DNA from: Catenulispora sp. MAP5-51
GTDB lineage: Bacteria > Actinomycetota > Actinomycetes > Streptomycetales > Catenulisporaceae
Direction of reading: 5' to 3'
NCBI RefSeq assembly: GCF_041261205.1
Contig: NZ_JBGCCH010000006.1
Coordinates: 124,001 to 188,000 of the forward strand
Length of the DNA: 64,000 nucleotides
Numbering within the stretch: the first letter of the stretch is position 1; each line of letters opens with the position of its first letter. Shown piece after piece: positions 49,868-58,087 of the stretch. Position numbers and translations under genes: made by a program. The notes beneath the pieces are model-generated. The model was not told the DNA's origin and ran no database searches. It saw only the letters and a list, made by a program, of their open reading frames with translations.

Positions 49868-51805
49868 TTAGTTGGCCGAGCCGGACTTGCGACGGCCGGC
49901 GAACACCGCTCCGGCGCCGAGCACCAGGGCCCCGGCGGCGAGGCCCGCGTAGTCGAGGACGTCGGTGCCGGTGTGCGGCAGCCGGCCCATCTCCTCGTGG
50001 TGGTGCGGACCGCGGTGGTGGTGGCGGTGCAGGTGCTCTTCGTGGTGATGGTGGTGGTGGCTCGGCGGCGGCGGGGGCGGCGGGAAGTGCGGCGGCGGCG
50101 GGCACGGCGGCGGCGGGCAGTAGACCGGCGGCGGGCACGGCGGGGGCGCGCAGTTGACCGGCGGCGGGGGCGGGCCGTTGAAGCAGCCGTTGCCCTCGGT
50201 GCCGCTGTTGGCGTAGCCCGCGCCGATGGTGGTGCCGCAGACCTCGATCGGGGCGTTCACGCTGCCCTGTGCGACGTTGCCGGTCACGATCCCGGTCTCG
50301 CCGGCGGTGTTCGCGCTGGACACGGTGCCGGTGGCGCCGGTGTTCACGCAGGTGTTGCCGGCGGCGGTGTCGTGGTATCCGCCGACCGCCGCCACGACCC
50401 CGCAGACCTCTGTCGGGATGTCGATCGGCAGCTGCGCGACGTTGCCGGCGGCCAGGCCGTTGTCGCCGGAGGCCCGGCCCAGCGCGCCCGCGCCGCCGGC
50501 GGTGTCGTTCACGCAGTGGTTGTCCAGCGCGGAGTTGAACACGCCGACGACGCTCACCGAGTCGCCGCAGGCGTTGAGCGGCGCCTCGATCGGCACCTGG
50601 ACGATGTTGCCGGTGACCGCGCCGGAGGAGTTCGCGGTCGCGGCCTGCGCGCCGGCGCCCAGGGACTGGCCGTACGCGTCCGGGGCGTCCGTCGAGCGGT
50701 GCATCGGCTCGTGGCCGTATCCGTGGTCGTATTCGTGACCGTGTTCGTGGACGTGCCCGCCGTTGACGCAGGTGTTCCCGGCCGTGGTGTCGTAGACGCC
50801 GACCACGTTCGCGGTGATCCCGCACAGGTTCAGCGGCGCGTCGACCGGCACCTGGACGACGTTCCCGCTCGCCAGCCCCGGCGAGTCGGTCGCGACGGCC
50901 CTGGCGGTCGAGGAGGTCGGGGCGCCCTCGTTGGCGCACAGGACGTCCTCGGCCGAGTCGTCGCCGCCGACGGCGGTCACGGTGTCGCCGCAGATGTTCG
51001 CCGGCAGCGAGACCGGGACCTGCACGACGTTGTTCGACAGGGCCCCGGGCGAGCCGTGGGCCACGGCGGACGCCGAGCTGGTCGGGCCGCCGGCCGTGCC
51101 GGGGCCGTTGACGCAGTGGTTGCCCTCGGCGCTGTCGCCGCCGCCCAGGACGGTCACGACCAGGCCGCAGATGTTGACCGGCGCGTCGACCGGGACCTCG
51201 AAGCTGTTGCCGGTCAGCAGACCGGGGCTGCCGAAGTCCACGGACTGCGCCTGCGCGCCGTTGAGCTCGTCGTGGCCGTAGTCGCGCGCCGAGGTCGAGC
51301 CCGCGGCCGGCCACATGCCGGGGGCGGCGTGGGCCGGGGCGCCGTCGTGGCGTGCCGGGTGGTGGGGCGCGGCGGCGTGATGGGGGGCCGCGTGGTGTGC
51401 TGCCGCAGGGTTGTGCGGGGCCGTCGCGTGGTGCGGTGCGGCGTGGTGCGCTCCGGCGTGGTGCGCTGCCGTGGCGTGGTGCTGGGCTGCGGGGTGGTGC
51501 GGCGCGTCCGTGGGATGCGGCGTGCCGTCGTGGTGCGCGGCCGCGTGGTGCGGCGCGGCGGCGGCCTTGTCGGCCCTGTCGGCCTTGTCGGCCTTGTGCC
51601 GCCCGGTGTACTGCTTGACCTGCGGGGCGCTGACCGGGATGGCCGCGTGGTGTGAAGAGGCGCCCGTCGGCTGGCTCTTCTTCCCCGCGTGGTCCGGGTT
51701 CTCGGGGTGCGTGGACACCGCCGAGAGCGCCGGAGCGGCTCCAGTGATCAGCAGGCCGCCGGTCGCGACCGCTAGCGCGAGTCCGCGCTTGGTCACGTCG
51801 TGCAT
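49868..51805 (-). CDS. Large cell-wall-anchored chaplin with six chaplin domains
   Basis: A 645-residue exported surface protein. Signal peptide at 1-29; residues 50-165 are Ala/His-rich with many His pairs. Six chaplin domains follow at about 192-233, 251-292, 308-348, 392-433, 447-488 and 502-543, each with a Cys-x17-Cys pair (213/231, 272/290, 328/346, 413/431, 468/486, 523/541). A Pro-rich segment with four extra cysteines (545-580), a polyhistidine cluster (583-603) and the sortase signal LPHTG (609-613), hydrophobic helix and Arg tail end the protein. Chaplins form amyloid films coating aerial hyphae; Streptomyces long chaplins have two domains, so six is unusual. The start at 51805 has GAGGACT upstream; ATG 51817 is the alternative. 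Confidence 0.93.
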   Translation of the reverse strand: MHDVTKRGLALAVATGGLLITGAAPALSAVSTHPENPDHAGKKSQPTGASSHHAAIPVSAPQVKQYTGRHKADKADRADKAAAAPHHAAAHHDGTPHPTDAPHHPAAQHHATAAHHAGAHHAAPHHATAPHNPAAAHHAAPHHAAAPHHPARHDGAPAHAAPGMWPAAGSTSARDYGHDELNGAQAQSVDFGSPGLLTGNSFEVPVDAPVNICGLVVTVLGGGDSAEGNHCVNGPGTAGGPTSSASAVAHGSPGALSNNVVQVPVSLPANICGDTVTAVGGDDSAEDVLCANEGAPTSSTARAVATDSPGLASGNVVQVPVDAPLNLCGITANVVGVYDTTAGNTCVNGGHVHEHGHEYDHGYGHEPMHRSTDAPDAYGQSLGAGAQAATANSSGAVTGNIVQVPIEAPLNACGDSVSVVGVFNSALDNHCVNDTAGGAGALGRASGDNGLAAGNVAQLPIDIPTEVCGVVAAVGGYHDTAAGNTCVNTGATGTVSSANTAGETGIVTGNVAQGSVNAPIEVCGTTIGAGYANSGTEGNGCFNGPPPPPVNCAPPPCPPPVYCPPPPCPPPPHFPPPPPPPSHHHHHHEEHLHRHHHRGPHHHEEMGRLPHTGTDVLDYAGLAAGALVLGAGAVFAGRRKSGSAN

Positions 51806-52059
51806 GCCAGTCCTCATTCTTCAGGTGGGGTTCGGGTGAATCGGTATTTCCGGTGACGCTGGGAGATGCGGCGGTAACGCCGACAAAGCCCGTCCACGCG
51901 AAAACGCGCGTCGCGGCACCGCGTCACGCCGCCGTGCTCCGTGCGGATGAATAGTCGTTAGGTGCGATCTATGCCGGGGACCTCGGACAACGCCCTGGTC
52001 AGAGCATCAGTGCGAGGCGGTTTGTAAGCTCGCGCGGCCGAAGGGGAGAATCGCTGTCC

Positions 52060-52938
52060 ATGACGGCTGATCCGACAATCGATCCGGCACCGCTTTTTGG
52101 TCCGATACAGATCCGCGAGCTGGCCCTGAGCACCGCGGTCGAGGCCAAGGCCGCGCTGACGGCCCTCGGCGGCGACTACATGACCTCCCAGGCGGCCCGC
52201 ACCGCGGCCAAGGATCTGGGGATGAAGGGCTGGCCGTTCTACTTCGGCGGCCGGGTCGGCGTCCTGGGACCGGTGGCCCCGGAAGTGGTGCACGCTGTCG
52301 CCGGCTTCTTCCCGGCCGAGCTGGCGGTCCCGAGCTGGGCCACGGCCCGCGACCCGAAGCAGAGCCCCCCGCTGGACCGCCAGGTGGACCGCTACCGCGA
52401 CGTACAGCGCATGTGGGCCGACGAGTACCTGGCGGCCTTCCCGGAGGACGAGGCCCACGAACTGGCCGACATCCTCCGCGAGATCGCCACCACCTCCGAG
52501 ACCGGCCTGTCCCCGCTGGCCGCGGCCTGGGGCGCGATGCCCGAACCGGCCGCCGCCCGCCACCGCGTGGTCCACTGGTCGATGGTCATGCGCGAGCAGC
52601 GCGGCGGCCTGCACATAACGGCCGTCCAGATGGCCGGCCTGGAGCCGCTGGAAGCGATCATCACCGGCCCCCTCGGCGAAGGCGGCGCGAAGTTCTTCCG
52701 CTGGCCCCTGCCCTACCCCCACCCGGACGACGCCATGAGCCTGTTCCGCGAGCAGGCGGAGGAGATCACCGACGAACTCGCCTCCCGCGCCTACCGCGGC
52801 CTGACCCCCGAGCGCGCCGAGCGCCTGATCACGCTGCTGTCGCGCGCCGCCGGCCTGGCCGCCGGGGGCGGGACGGCGAGACTGGTCGCCGAGCAGGAGG
52901 CCAAGGACGCCGCCGAGCCGGCGGCTGTGCAGGCATAG
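52060..52938 (+). CDS. SCO6745-family protein
   Basis: A 292-residue protein matching the SCO6745 family of actinobacteria: 'YMTSQAARTAAKDLGMKGWPFYFGGRVGVLG' (parts 'TAAKDLGMKGWPFYFGGR') and 'VVHAVAGFFPAEL' at the N-terminus are diagnostic, with a helix-turn-helix-like fold proposed. The C-terminal half is helical and ends in an Ala/Glu-rich stretch. Function is unknown. The last codons and stop are repeated 65 bases further on by a tandem duplication. It diverges from the chaplin gene across about 250 bases. Confidence 0.85.
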   Translation: MTADPTIDPAPLFGPIQIRELALSTAVEAKAALTALGGDYMTSQAARTAAKDLGMKGWPFYFGGRVGVLGPVAPEVVHAVAGFFPAELAVPSWATARDPKQSPPLDRQVDRYRDVQRMWADEYLAAFPEDEAHELADILREIATTSETGLSPLAAAWGAMPEPAAARHRVVHWSMVMREQRGGLHITAVQMAGLEPLEAIITGPLGEGGAKFFRWPLPYPHPDDAMSLFREQAEEITDELASRAYRGLTPERAERLITLLSRAAGLAAGGGTARLVAEQEAKDAAEPAAVQA

Positions 52939-53037
52939 GGCGAGGTCGGCGGCCGGCCGGGCCGGCGGCGGCCAGGGCAGAGCCGGCGGCTGTGCAGGCG
53001 TAGGGCGAGGTGGCGGTCGGCCGGGCCGGCGGCGGCT
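52915..53037 (+). repeat. 65-bp tandem duplication of the gene 3' end
   Basis: The block GAGCCGGCGGCTGTGCAGG with the stop codon and following GC-rich sequence (52915-52979) is repeated at 52980-53037 with a few changes. The second copy carries a ghost of the last codons of the SCO6745-family gene. The period, 65, is not a multiple of three. The remaining gap to 53212 is GC-rich and has no recognised signal. Confidence 0.85.
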
Positions 53038-53212
53038 CGGGCCGGCTGCCGGGAGCAGGCTGGCTGCCCGGTCAGGCCGTCGGGCCGGGCCGGTGATCAG
53101 CGTCAGGCTGGTTGCGGGTCCGGCGGTCCGGCGGGTTGATGGTCATACCGCCGGTTTTCCGTCAAGGGGCCATGCGGGCGAGGCCACCTGATCGGTGTGG
53201 CAGCCCCCGACC

Positions 53213-53935
53213 TCAGCGCGGGTTCTGCCAGGGCCCGTCCGGGTGCAGCTCCGGCGGCAGCCACAGCTGCGGCTGCACCGTCCGGCACCGCAGCCCGCAT
53301 CCGGGCTGCCACGGGAACAGCCCGTGGCTGTCCGGCCAGACCAGCTGCACGAACGGCGGAACCGCCCCGCGGTAGAACCCGACCGCGAACCCGAACAGCG
53401 TCGGGTACCAGCCCGGGTGCACGCGCTTGGCGACCACCGGCTGGGCGTCCAGGATCCCGTCGATCTCGATGTCGTAGCCGAAGGGCTTGTTGTCGCGGAT
53501 TAGGCGTCCGGCGCGGTTCACGCGCTGCTGCATGTCCGGCAGCAGCAGGCCGAACAGGGACACCTCGGGGGCGCGGTAGCTGTGCCACAGCCCCACCGAG
53601 AAAGCCCATCCGGGGGTGCGGGTGCCGGGCATGATGCCGATCGAGGTCCAGCCGGTGCGCCGCACGTGCGCGGCCGCCTCGCCGAACCAGCCGGGGACCA
53701 GGGCGCGGACCGCGTCCTCCTCCTCGTCGGCCAGGCCGTCGTCGTCGGCGAAGTGCTCGTTCTCGGCCGCGGTGAGGGTCTGGGCCGCCGCGTTCTCGCT
53801 GTCGCAGATCACGCAGTGGCACGGCGGGATGTCGGCCGTCACGCGACGCCGCTCTTCGTGTTCGCCCGTCGGTTCCGCAGGACCGCCGTGGCCGGGACTC
53901 TCCGCCATGATGTTCACGATATGCGATGAGTGCAT
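53213..53935 (-). CDS. DUF4262 domain protein
   Basis: A 240-residue protein with a C-terminal DUF4262 domain: 'GWTSIGIMPGTRTPGWAFSVGLWHSY', 'EVSLFGLLLPDMQQRVNRAG', 'GWYPTLFGFAVGFY' and 'PFVQLVWPDSHGLFPW' are diagnostic. The acidic N-terminal ~90 residues contain 'CHCVICDSE', a possible metal site. The family is uncharacterised, often found in actinomycetes. Start at 53935; ATG 53908 would be shorter. It is separated by 80 bases from the co-directional TetR gene region downstream on the map and is probably monocistronic. Confidence 0.85.
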   Translation of the reverse strand: MHSSHIVNIMAESPGHGGPAEPTGEHEERRRVTADIPPCHCVICDSENAAAQTLTAAENEHFADDDGLADEEEDAVRALVPGWFGEAAAHVRRTGWTSIGIMPGTRTPGWAFSVGLWHSYRAPEVSLFGLLLPDMQQRVNRAGRLIRDNKPFGYDIEIDGILDAQPVVAKRVHPGWYPTLFGFAVGFYRGAVPPFVQLVWPDSHGLFPWQPGCGLRCRTVQPQLWLPPELHPDGPWQNPR

Positions 53936-54015
53936 GAGAGTACCTATCCAGGACGCCCGGAGTTCACCTTTCGGACGAAAGGTTCTCGCACCGTGCTGAG
54001 CTGGTCACGCTGGGC

Positions 54016-54645
54016 TTATGATCTGGGCCCGGCGGCCGCCTCGATCTCGGCGAAACCCGGCCAGAACGCGTCGGCCAGCAGCACCGCCGTCTCGTGCGGT
54101 CCGATGCCCGAGCCGTCCCGCAGCCGCCACCGCGCGACCCGCTCGCCGGCGCCGACCAGCGCGTGCGCCATGATCGCCAGCCGGGTCGGGGACGCCGAGG
54201 GCAGCCAGTGGCCCAGCACCTCCTCCAGTAGCCGGGTCTGCTGGCCGCGGATCGCCTCGATCGCCTCCTCGGCGGGGCCGGCCACGATCACCGACTCGTT
54301 CAACAACACCGCCCAGGCCCGGCCGTGCCGGTCGGCGAAGTCGAAGTACGCCTCCAGCCCGGCCTCCAGCACCGCCCGCGGGCCCTTCGGCTCGGCGGCG
54401 GACACGGCGTTGAGCGTCAGGCTGTGCAGATCCGCGCGGATCCGCGCCACGCACGCCAGCAGCAGCCCCTCCTTGGAGGAGAAGTACTCGTACAACATCG
54501 GCTTGGACACCCCGACGCGCAGCGACACCTCGTCCATCGACGTGTTCTGGAACCCGCGTTCGGCGAAGACCTCCTCGGCGGCGGCCAGGATCTGCAGCTC
54601 GCGCTCGGCGCGGGGCACGCGCTTGCGGCGGGGGGCGTCGTTCAT
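54016..54645 (-). CDS. TetR-family transcriptional regulator
   Basis: A 209-residue repressor. Residues about 12-62 hold the helix-turn-helix ('ILAAAEEVFAERGFQNTSMDEVSLRVGVSKPMLYEYFSSKEGL', recognisable by 'SMDEVSLRVGVSKPMLYEYF'); the rest is the helical ligand domain. It is divergent from the hydrolase/monooxygenase operon with an 81-base intergenic region containing a perfect TACCGGCCGGTA dyad, so it most likely represses that operon and itself. The inducer is probably a ketone or lipid-like molecule (inference from the enzymes). Confidence 0.94.
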   Translation of the reverse strand: MNDAPRRKRVPRAERELQILAAAEEVFAERGFQNTSMDEVSLRVGVSKPMLYEYFSSKEGLLLACVARIRADLHSLTLNAVSAAEPKGPRAVLEAGLEAYFDFADRHGRAWAVLLNESVIVAGPAEEAIEAIRGQQTRLLEEVLGHWLPSASPTRLAIMAHALVGAGERVARWRLRDGSGIGPHETAVLLADAFWPGFAEIEAAAGPRS

Positions 54646-54687
54646 GGTCCCGGACTCTATCGACTTCCGAACCTACTCTCAGTAAGC

Positions 54688-54699
54688 TACCGGCCGGTA
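54688..54699. promoter_or_regulatory. TACCGGCCGGTA operator palindrome
   Basis: A perfect 12-bp palindrome with near-symmetrical flanks (AAGC/AAGT), 43 bases upstream of the TetR start and 28 bases upstream of the hydrolase ATG. It is the only strong dyad in the 81-base divergent region and the most likely binding site of the TetR protein. Confidence 0.6.
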
Positions 54700-54726
54700 A
54701 GTACCGGCGAGCAGGGGCAGGGGAGC

Positions 54727-55710
54727 ATGGCCGATCCGCGATTCCACACCGTCACCGCCTTCGACGGCGCCGAGCTGAACGTCCAGGAGGACGGCGCCCC
54801 CGACGCGCCGGTCACCCTCGTGCTGGCGCACGGCTGGACGCTGTCCACCCGCTCCTGGCGGGCCCAGGCCGAGTCCCTCGTGGAGGGCGGGGCCGGGGAC
54901 GTCCGGATCCTGCGCTACGACCAGCGCGGGCACGGACGCTCGACGCCGGGCGGGGAATGGCTGTCCGGCGTCCCCGCCGCCGACGCCGAGCGCTTCGGCC
55001 CGGGACCGTCGGTCGACCAGCTCGGCCGCGACCTGGCCGCCGTCCTGGACCAGCTGGTCCCGGCCGGCCCGGTGGTCCTGGCCGGGCACTCGATGGGCGG
55101 CATGACCGTCATGGCGCTGGCCGACCAGCGGCCCGAGCTGTTCCGGCCCGGCGGCCGGGTGGCCGGCGTCCTGCTGACCAACACCTCCAGCGGCGGCCTG
55201 TCCCGGCTCACGCTCGGCTTCCCCGAGGTGGTCGCCAAGCCGGTGCGGAACACGATCATCAGCACCCTGCGGAAGATCGCCGCCAGGCCGGGCAAGGCTG
55301 ACGCGTTCCGGGCGAAGCAGTCCACGACCTCGTTCCTGGCCGTGGCGCAGACCCGCTGGCTACTGTTCGGGCGCAAGGCGCCGCGCGCGGCGGTCGTGGA
55401 GTGCAACGAGATCCTGAAGACCTGCCCGAGCGCCACCCTCGCCGGGTTCTTCCCCGCGCTGATGGTGCACGACAAGCGCGCCGCGCTGAAGAACCTTGCC
55501 GGGGCGCGGGTGGAGGTCGTCGCATCCTCGAAGGACAAGCTCACGCCGGTCTCGCACGCGCGCCGGCTCGCCGAGGCCATCCCCGGCGCGCGGCTGACCG
55601 TGGCCCCGGGGACCGGGCATATGCTGCCGATGGAGCGCCCGCAGGTGGTGAGCACGCTGCTGGCCCAGCTGGTCGCGGCGGCCCGGGCGCGGGAGGAGAG
55701 CGCGGCATGA
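54727..55710 (+). CDS. Alpha/beta hydrolase
   Basis: A 327-residue esterase. '[16 protein letters not shown]' carries the HGW oxyanion segment, '[13 protein letters not shown]' the nucleophile Ser near residue 121, '[15 protein letters not shown]' the acid, and '[13 protein letters not shown]' the catalytic His. ATG at 54727 follows CAGGGGAG. It overlaps the Baeyer-Villiger monooxygenase by four bases; such pairs let the hydrolase cleave the ester or lactone formed by the monooxygenase. With the second gene frameshifted it may act on its own. Confidence 0.92.
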   Translation: MADPRFHTVTAFDGAELNVQEDGAPDAPVTLVLAHGWTLSTRSWRAQAESLVEGGAGDVRILRYDQRGHGRSTPGGEWLSGVPAADAERFGPGPSVDQLGRDLAAVLDQLVPAGPVVLAGHSMGGMTVMALADQRPELFRPGGRVAGVLLTNTSSGGLSRLTLGFPEVVAKPVRNTIISTLRKIAARPGKADAFRAKQSTTSFLAVAQTRWLLFGRKAPRAAVVECNEILKTCPSATLAGFFPALMVHDKRAALKNLAGARVEVVASSKDKLTPVSHARRLAEAIPGARLTVAPGTGHMLPMERPQVVSTLLAQLVAAARAREESAA

Positions 55711-57264
55711 CACGCGTCGCCGAGGAAACGGACCCGATGGACCTGTCCGAGGCGCCCATCACCGGCGGCCATCCGGCCCGGGAGGTGCCGGCCCGCGCGA
55801 AGTACGTGATCGTCGGCTCGGGCTTCGCCGGGCTGTGCATGGCGATCAAGCTGAAGCAGGCCGGGCGCGACGACTTCGTGATCCTGGAGAAGGGCGACGA
55901 CGTAGGCGGGACATGGCGGGAGAATACGTATCCGGGGGGCGGCGTGCGACATCCAGTCGCATCTCTACTCGTTCTCGTTCGAGCTGAACCCCAAGTGGAG
56001 CCGGATGTTCGCCCGGCAGCCGGAGATCCTGGACTACCTGCGGCACTGCGTGCGCGAGTACCGGCTTGAGGAGCACCTGTACTTCGGGGTGCGGTTCGAC
56101 GGCGGGGAGTGGGACGAGGCGGCGAAGGAGTGGCGGGTCAAGCTCGGTGCTCCCGAAGGCGAATCCGGGGCGGGTACTGAGATCCGCGCCTCCTATGTAG
56201 CTCTGGGAATGGGACCGCTGCACCGTCCGCTGCTCCCGGACGTGCCCGGCGTCGGCGACTTCGAGGGCCCCGCTTGGCACTCCGCCGAGTGGCGCCACGA
56301 CGTGGACCTGACCGGCAAGCGCGTGGCCGTGATCGGCACCGGCGCCTCGGCGATCCAGTTCCTGCCGCGGGTCGCGCGCCAAGCGGCCTCGGTGGTGCTG
56401 TTCCAGCGCACCCCGGCCTGGATCATGCCCAAGCGCGACCGGCACATCTCCGGCGTGACCAAGGCGCTGTACCGGGGCGTGCCCGGTTTCCAGCGGGCCC
56501 ATCGCACCCTGATCTACCTGACCGCCGAATCCCGGGCGATGGGCTTCGTGAACCCGAAGCTCATGAAGGCCGCCGAGGGCATAGCCAACGTGCACCGCAA
56601 GCGCCAGCTCCGCGACCCCGAGCTCGCGCGCCGCCTCAAGCCCGACTACACGATGGGCTGCAAGCGCGTCCTGATCTCCAACGACTTCTACCCGGCGCTC
56701 GCCCGCGACCACGTCGCCCTCGTCGACCAGGGCGTCCGCGAGATCCGCCGGAACGCGGTGGTCGCCGCCGACGGCACCGAGCACGAGGTCGACGCCATCA
56801 TCTACGGCACCGGCTTCCACGTCACCGACGCCTTCGACACGATCGACATGCGCGGCCCCGCCGGCCGAAGCCTGAAGCAGGACTGGGCCGGGGGCATGGC
56901 GGCGTACTACGGCATGACCGTCGCCGGCTTCCCCAACATGTTCATCCTCGTCGGCCCCAACACGGGCCTGGGCCACAACTCGATCGTCTTCATGATCGAG
57001 GCCCAGACCGAGTACCTGATGAAGCTCCTGGCCCTGGCCGACGAAAACGGCGCGGCCACCATCGCCCCGACCCCGCAGGCCCAGAACCGCTTCAACGCGG
57101 GCGTGCAGCGCGCCCTGGCCACCCAGGTGTGGAGCGCCGGCGGCTGCCAGAGCTGGTACCTCGACGAGCACGGCCGCAACACGACGATCTGGCCGGGCTT
57201 CACGTGGCGCTACTGGCTGCGGACGCGGAAGCCGAACGCGGGGGCCTACGAGTTCGGGCGGTGA
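55707..57264 (+). pseudogene. Baeyer-Villiger/flavin-containing monooxygenase with frameshift
   Basis: The gene reads normally from ATG 55707 through '[16 protein letters not shown]' and '[11 protein letters not shown]', then shifts frame in a run of six G (55934-55939). Removing one G restores '[20 protein letters not shown]', the expected sequence, and gives a continuous 518-residue protein to 57264. The rest is intact: the fingerprint FEG-x3-H-x3-W, the second Rossmann motif 'AVIGTGASA' and the C-terminal 'GPNTGLGHNS'. So either it is a recent one-base lesion, a sequencing error in a homopolymer, or slippage restores the product. The start overlaps the hydrolase stop codon. Function if intact: oxygen insertion into a ketone using NADPH and FAD. 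Confidence 0.9.
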
Positions 57265-57312
57265 GCCGCGGCGCCACCGCCAGCCCGGAAGCAGCGCAAG
57301 ACCGAAAGCCCG

Positions 57313-57329
57313 CGGGCGGAAAACGCCCG
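57313..57329 (+). terminator. Small hairpin after the monooxygenase gene
   Basis: CGGGCG, loop GAAAA, CGCCCG lies 48 bases after the end of the monooxygenase gene. It is a modest candidate terminator for the TetR-controlled operon. Nothing else is recognised between 57265 and 57459. Confidence 0.35.
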
Positions 57330-57459
57330 TGCCCGCAAACCCAGAACGCCTCCCGGCCCGGTGCGCGATCCGTACCGACGCGCACCGTGCCAGAAGGCGT
57401 TCATCATCTCGAAGCCGCCGCCCGCACCGCCTCTCGGCGGCCCTTCTGCGGCCCCGGGA

Positions 57460-57699
57460 TCAGGCTGCCGCGCGCTCTCCAGTCGTCACCAGCACCGCGA
57501 GCACCGTCCGGGACGGGATCGACAGCTTGGCGAAGATGCGCGACAGATGCGCCTCGACGGTCTTGGTGGACAGCCCCAGGGCGCGGGCGATCTGACGGTT
57601 GGTGCGTCCGTCCCGGACGAGCCGGGCGATCTCCATCTCGCGTGCCGTGAGGCGGTCGAGCGAGGCGGTGCGCTGGGTACCGACGGTCGTGGTGCTCAT
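57460..57699 (-). CDS. Stand-alone LuxR-type HTH protein
   Basis: A 79-residue protein that is essentially only a GerE/LuxR DNA-binding domain: 'LDRLTAREMEIARLVRDGRTNRQIARALGLSTKTVEAHLSRIFAKL' is present (seen in 'LTAREMEIARLVRDG' and 'LSTKTVEAHLSRIFAKL'). It lacks a receiver or sensor domain. The ATG at 57699 follows a GGGGGG ribosome-binding site. Small GerE proteins act as orphan regulators in actinomycetes; the target is unknown. Confidence 0.9.
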   Translation of the reverse strand: MSTTTVGTQRTASLDRLTAREMEIARLVRDGRTNRQIARALGLSTKTVEAHLSRIFAKLSIPSRTVLAVLVTTGERAAA

Positions 57700-57864
57700 T
57701 GGTGTTTCCCCCCTGTTGCGATGGATGCTGCTCTGACGGCCCGGTCCAGGCGGCCGGCCGGTTCGGGGCCGGTTGCCTGCAAAGGGCGTCGGTGTTCACC
57801 GTCCGCGTGGTGCGTGCGGGCGGCGTGGGGCGTGGTCCAGGGGGAGGAGGCCAACGCTGCCGAT

Positions 57865-58014
57865 CTACGGCCGGGACGCGTCAGCGACCCCGGACGACCC
57901 CGTGCGCACGGAATCTTCCGGCTTGCTTCTCAGCGCCCGCACGTTGACCCCGACGGTGCGATCGGCCAACTCCGACACAAAGGTCAGAAGGCCAATCCCC
58001 CCATCCTGGCCCAT
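57865..58014 (-). CDS. Candidate 49-residue small protein
   Basis: A short frame reading 'MGQDGGIGLLTFVSELADRT' at its start, with about 82 percent G or C at third positions. On the minus strand TATAGT stands seven bases before the ATG, the best -10 match in the 388-base gap between the LuxR-type gene and the long membrane-protein gene, and the spacing predicts a leaderless message. The peptide has no cysteine and no signal peptide. Family unrecognised; the rest of 57700-58087 shows no other gene. Confidence 0.4.
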   Translation of the reverse strand: MGQDGGIGLLTFVSELADRTVGVNVRALRSKPEDSVRTGSSGVADASRP

Positions 58015-58087
58015 GCACTGAACTATAGGGTGACGCTTCGAGGCGCGGTAGGGGTTCTCCCATAACGGCCCGATTTCAGCCTGATGA

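Noticed and set aside
57773-58021. Plus-strand 82-residue frame in the gap after the LuxR-type gene
   Set aside because: No ribosome-binding site or -10 box, and composition is random; the antisense small frame has better support.
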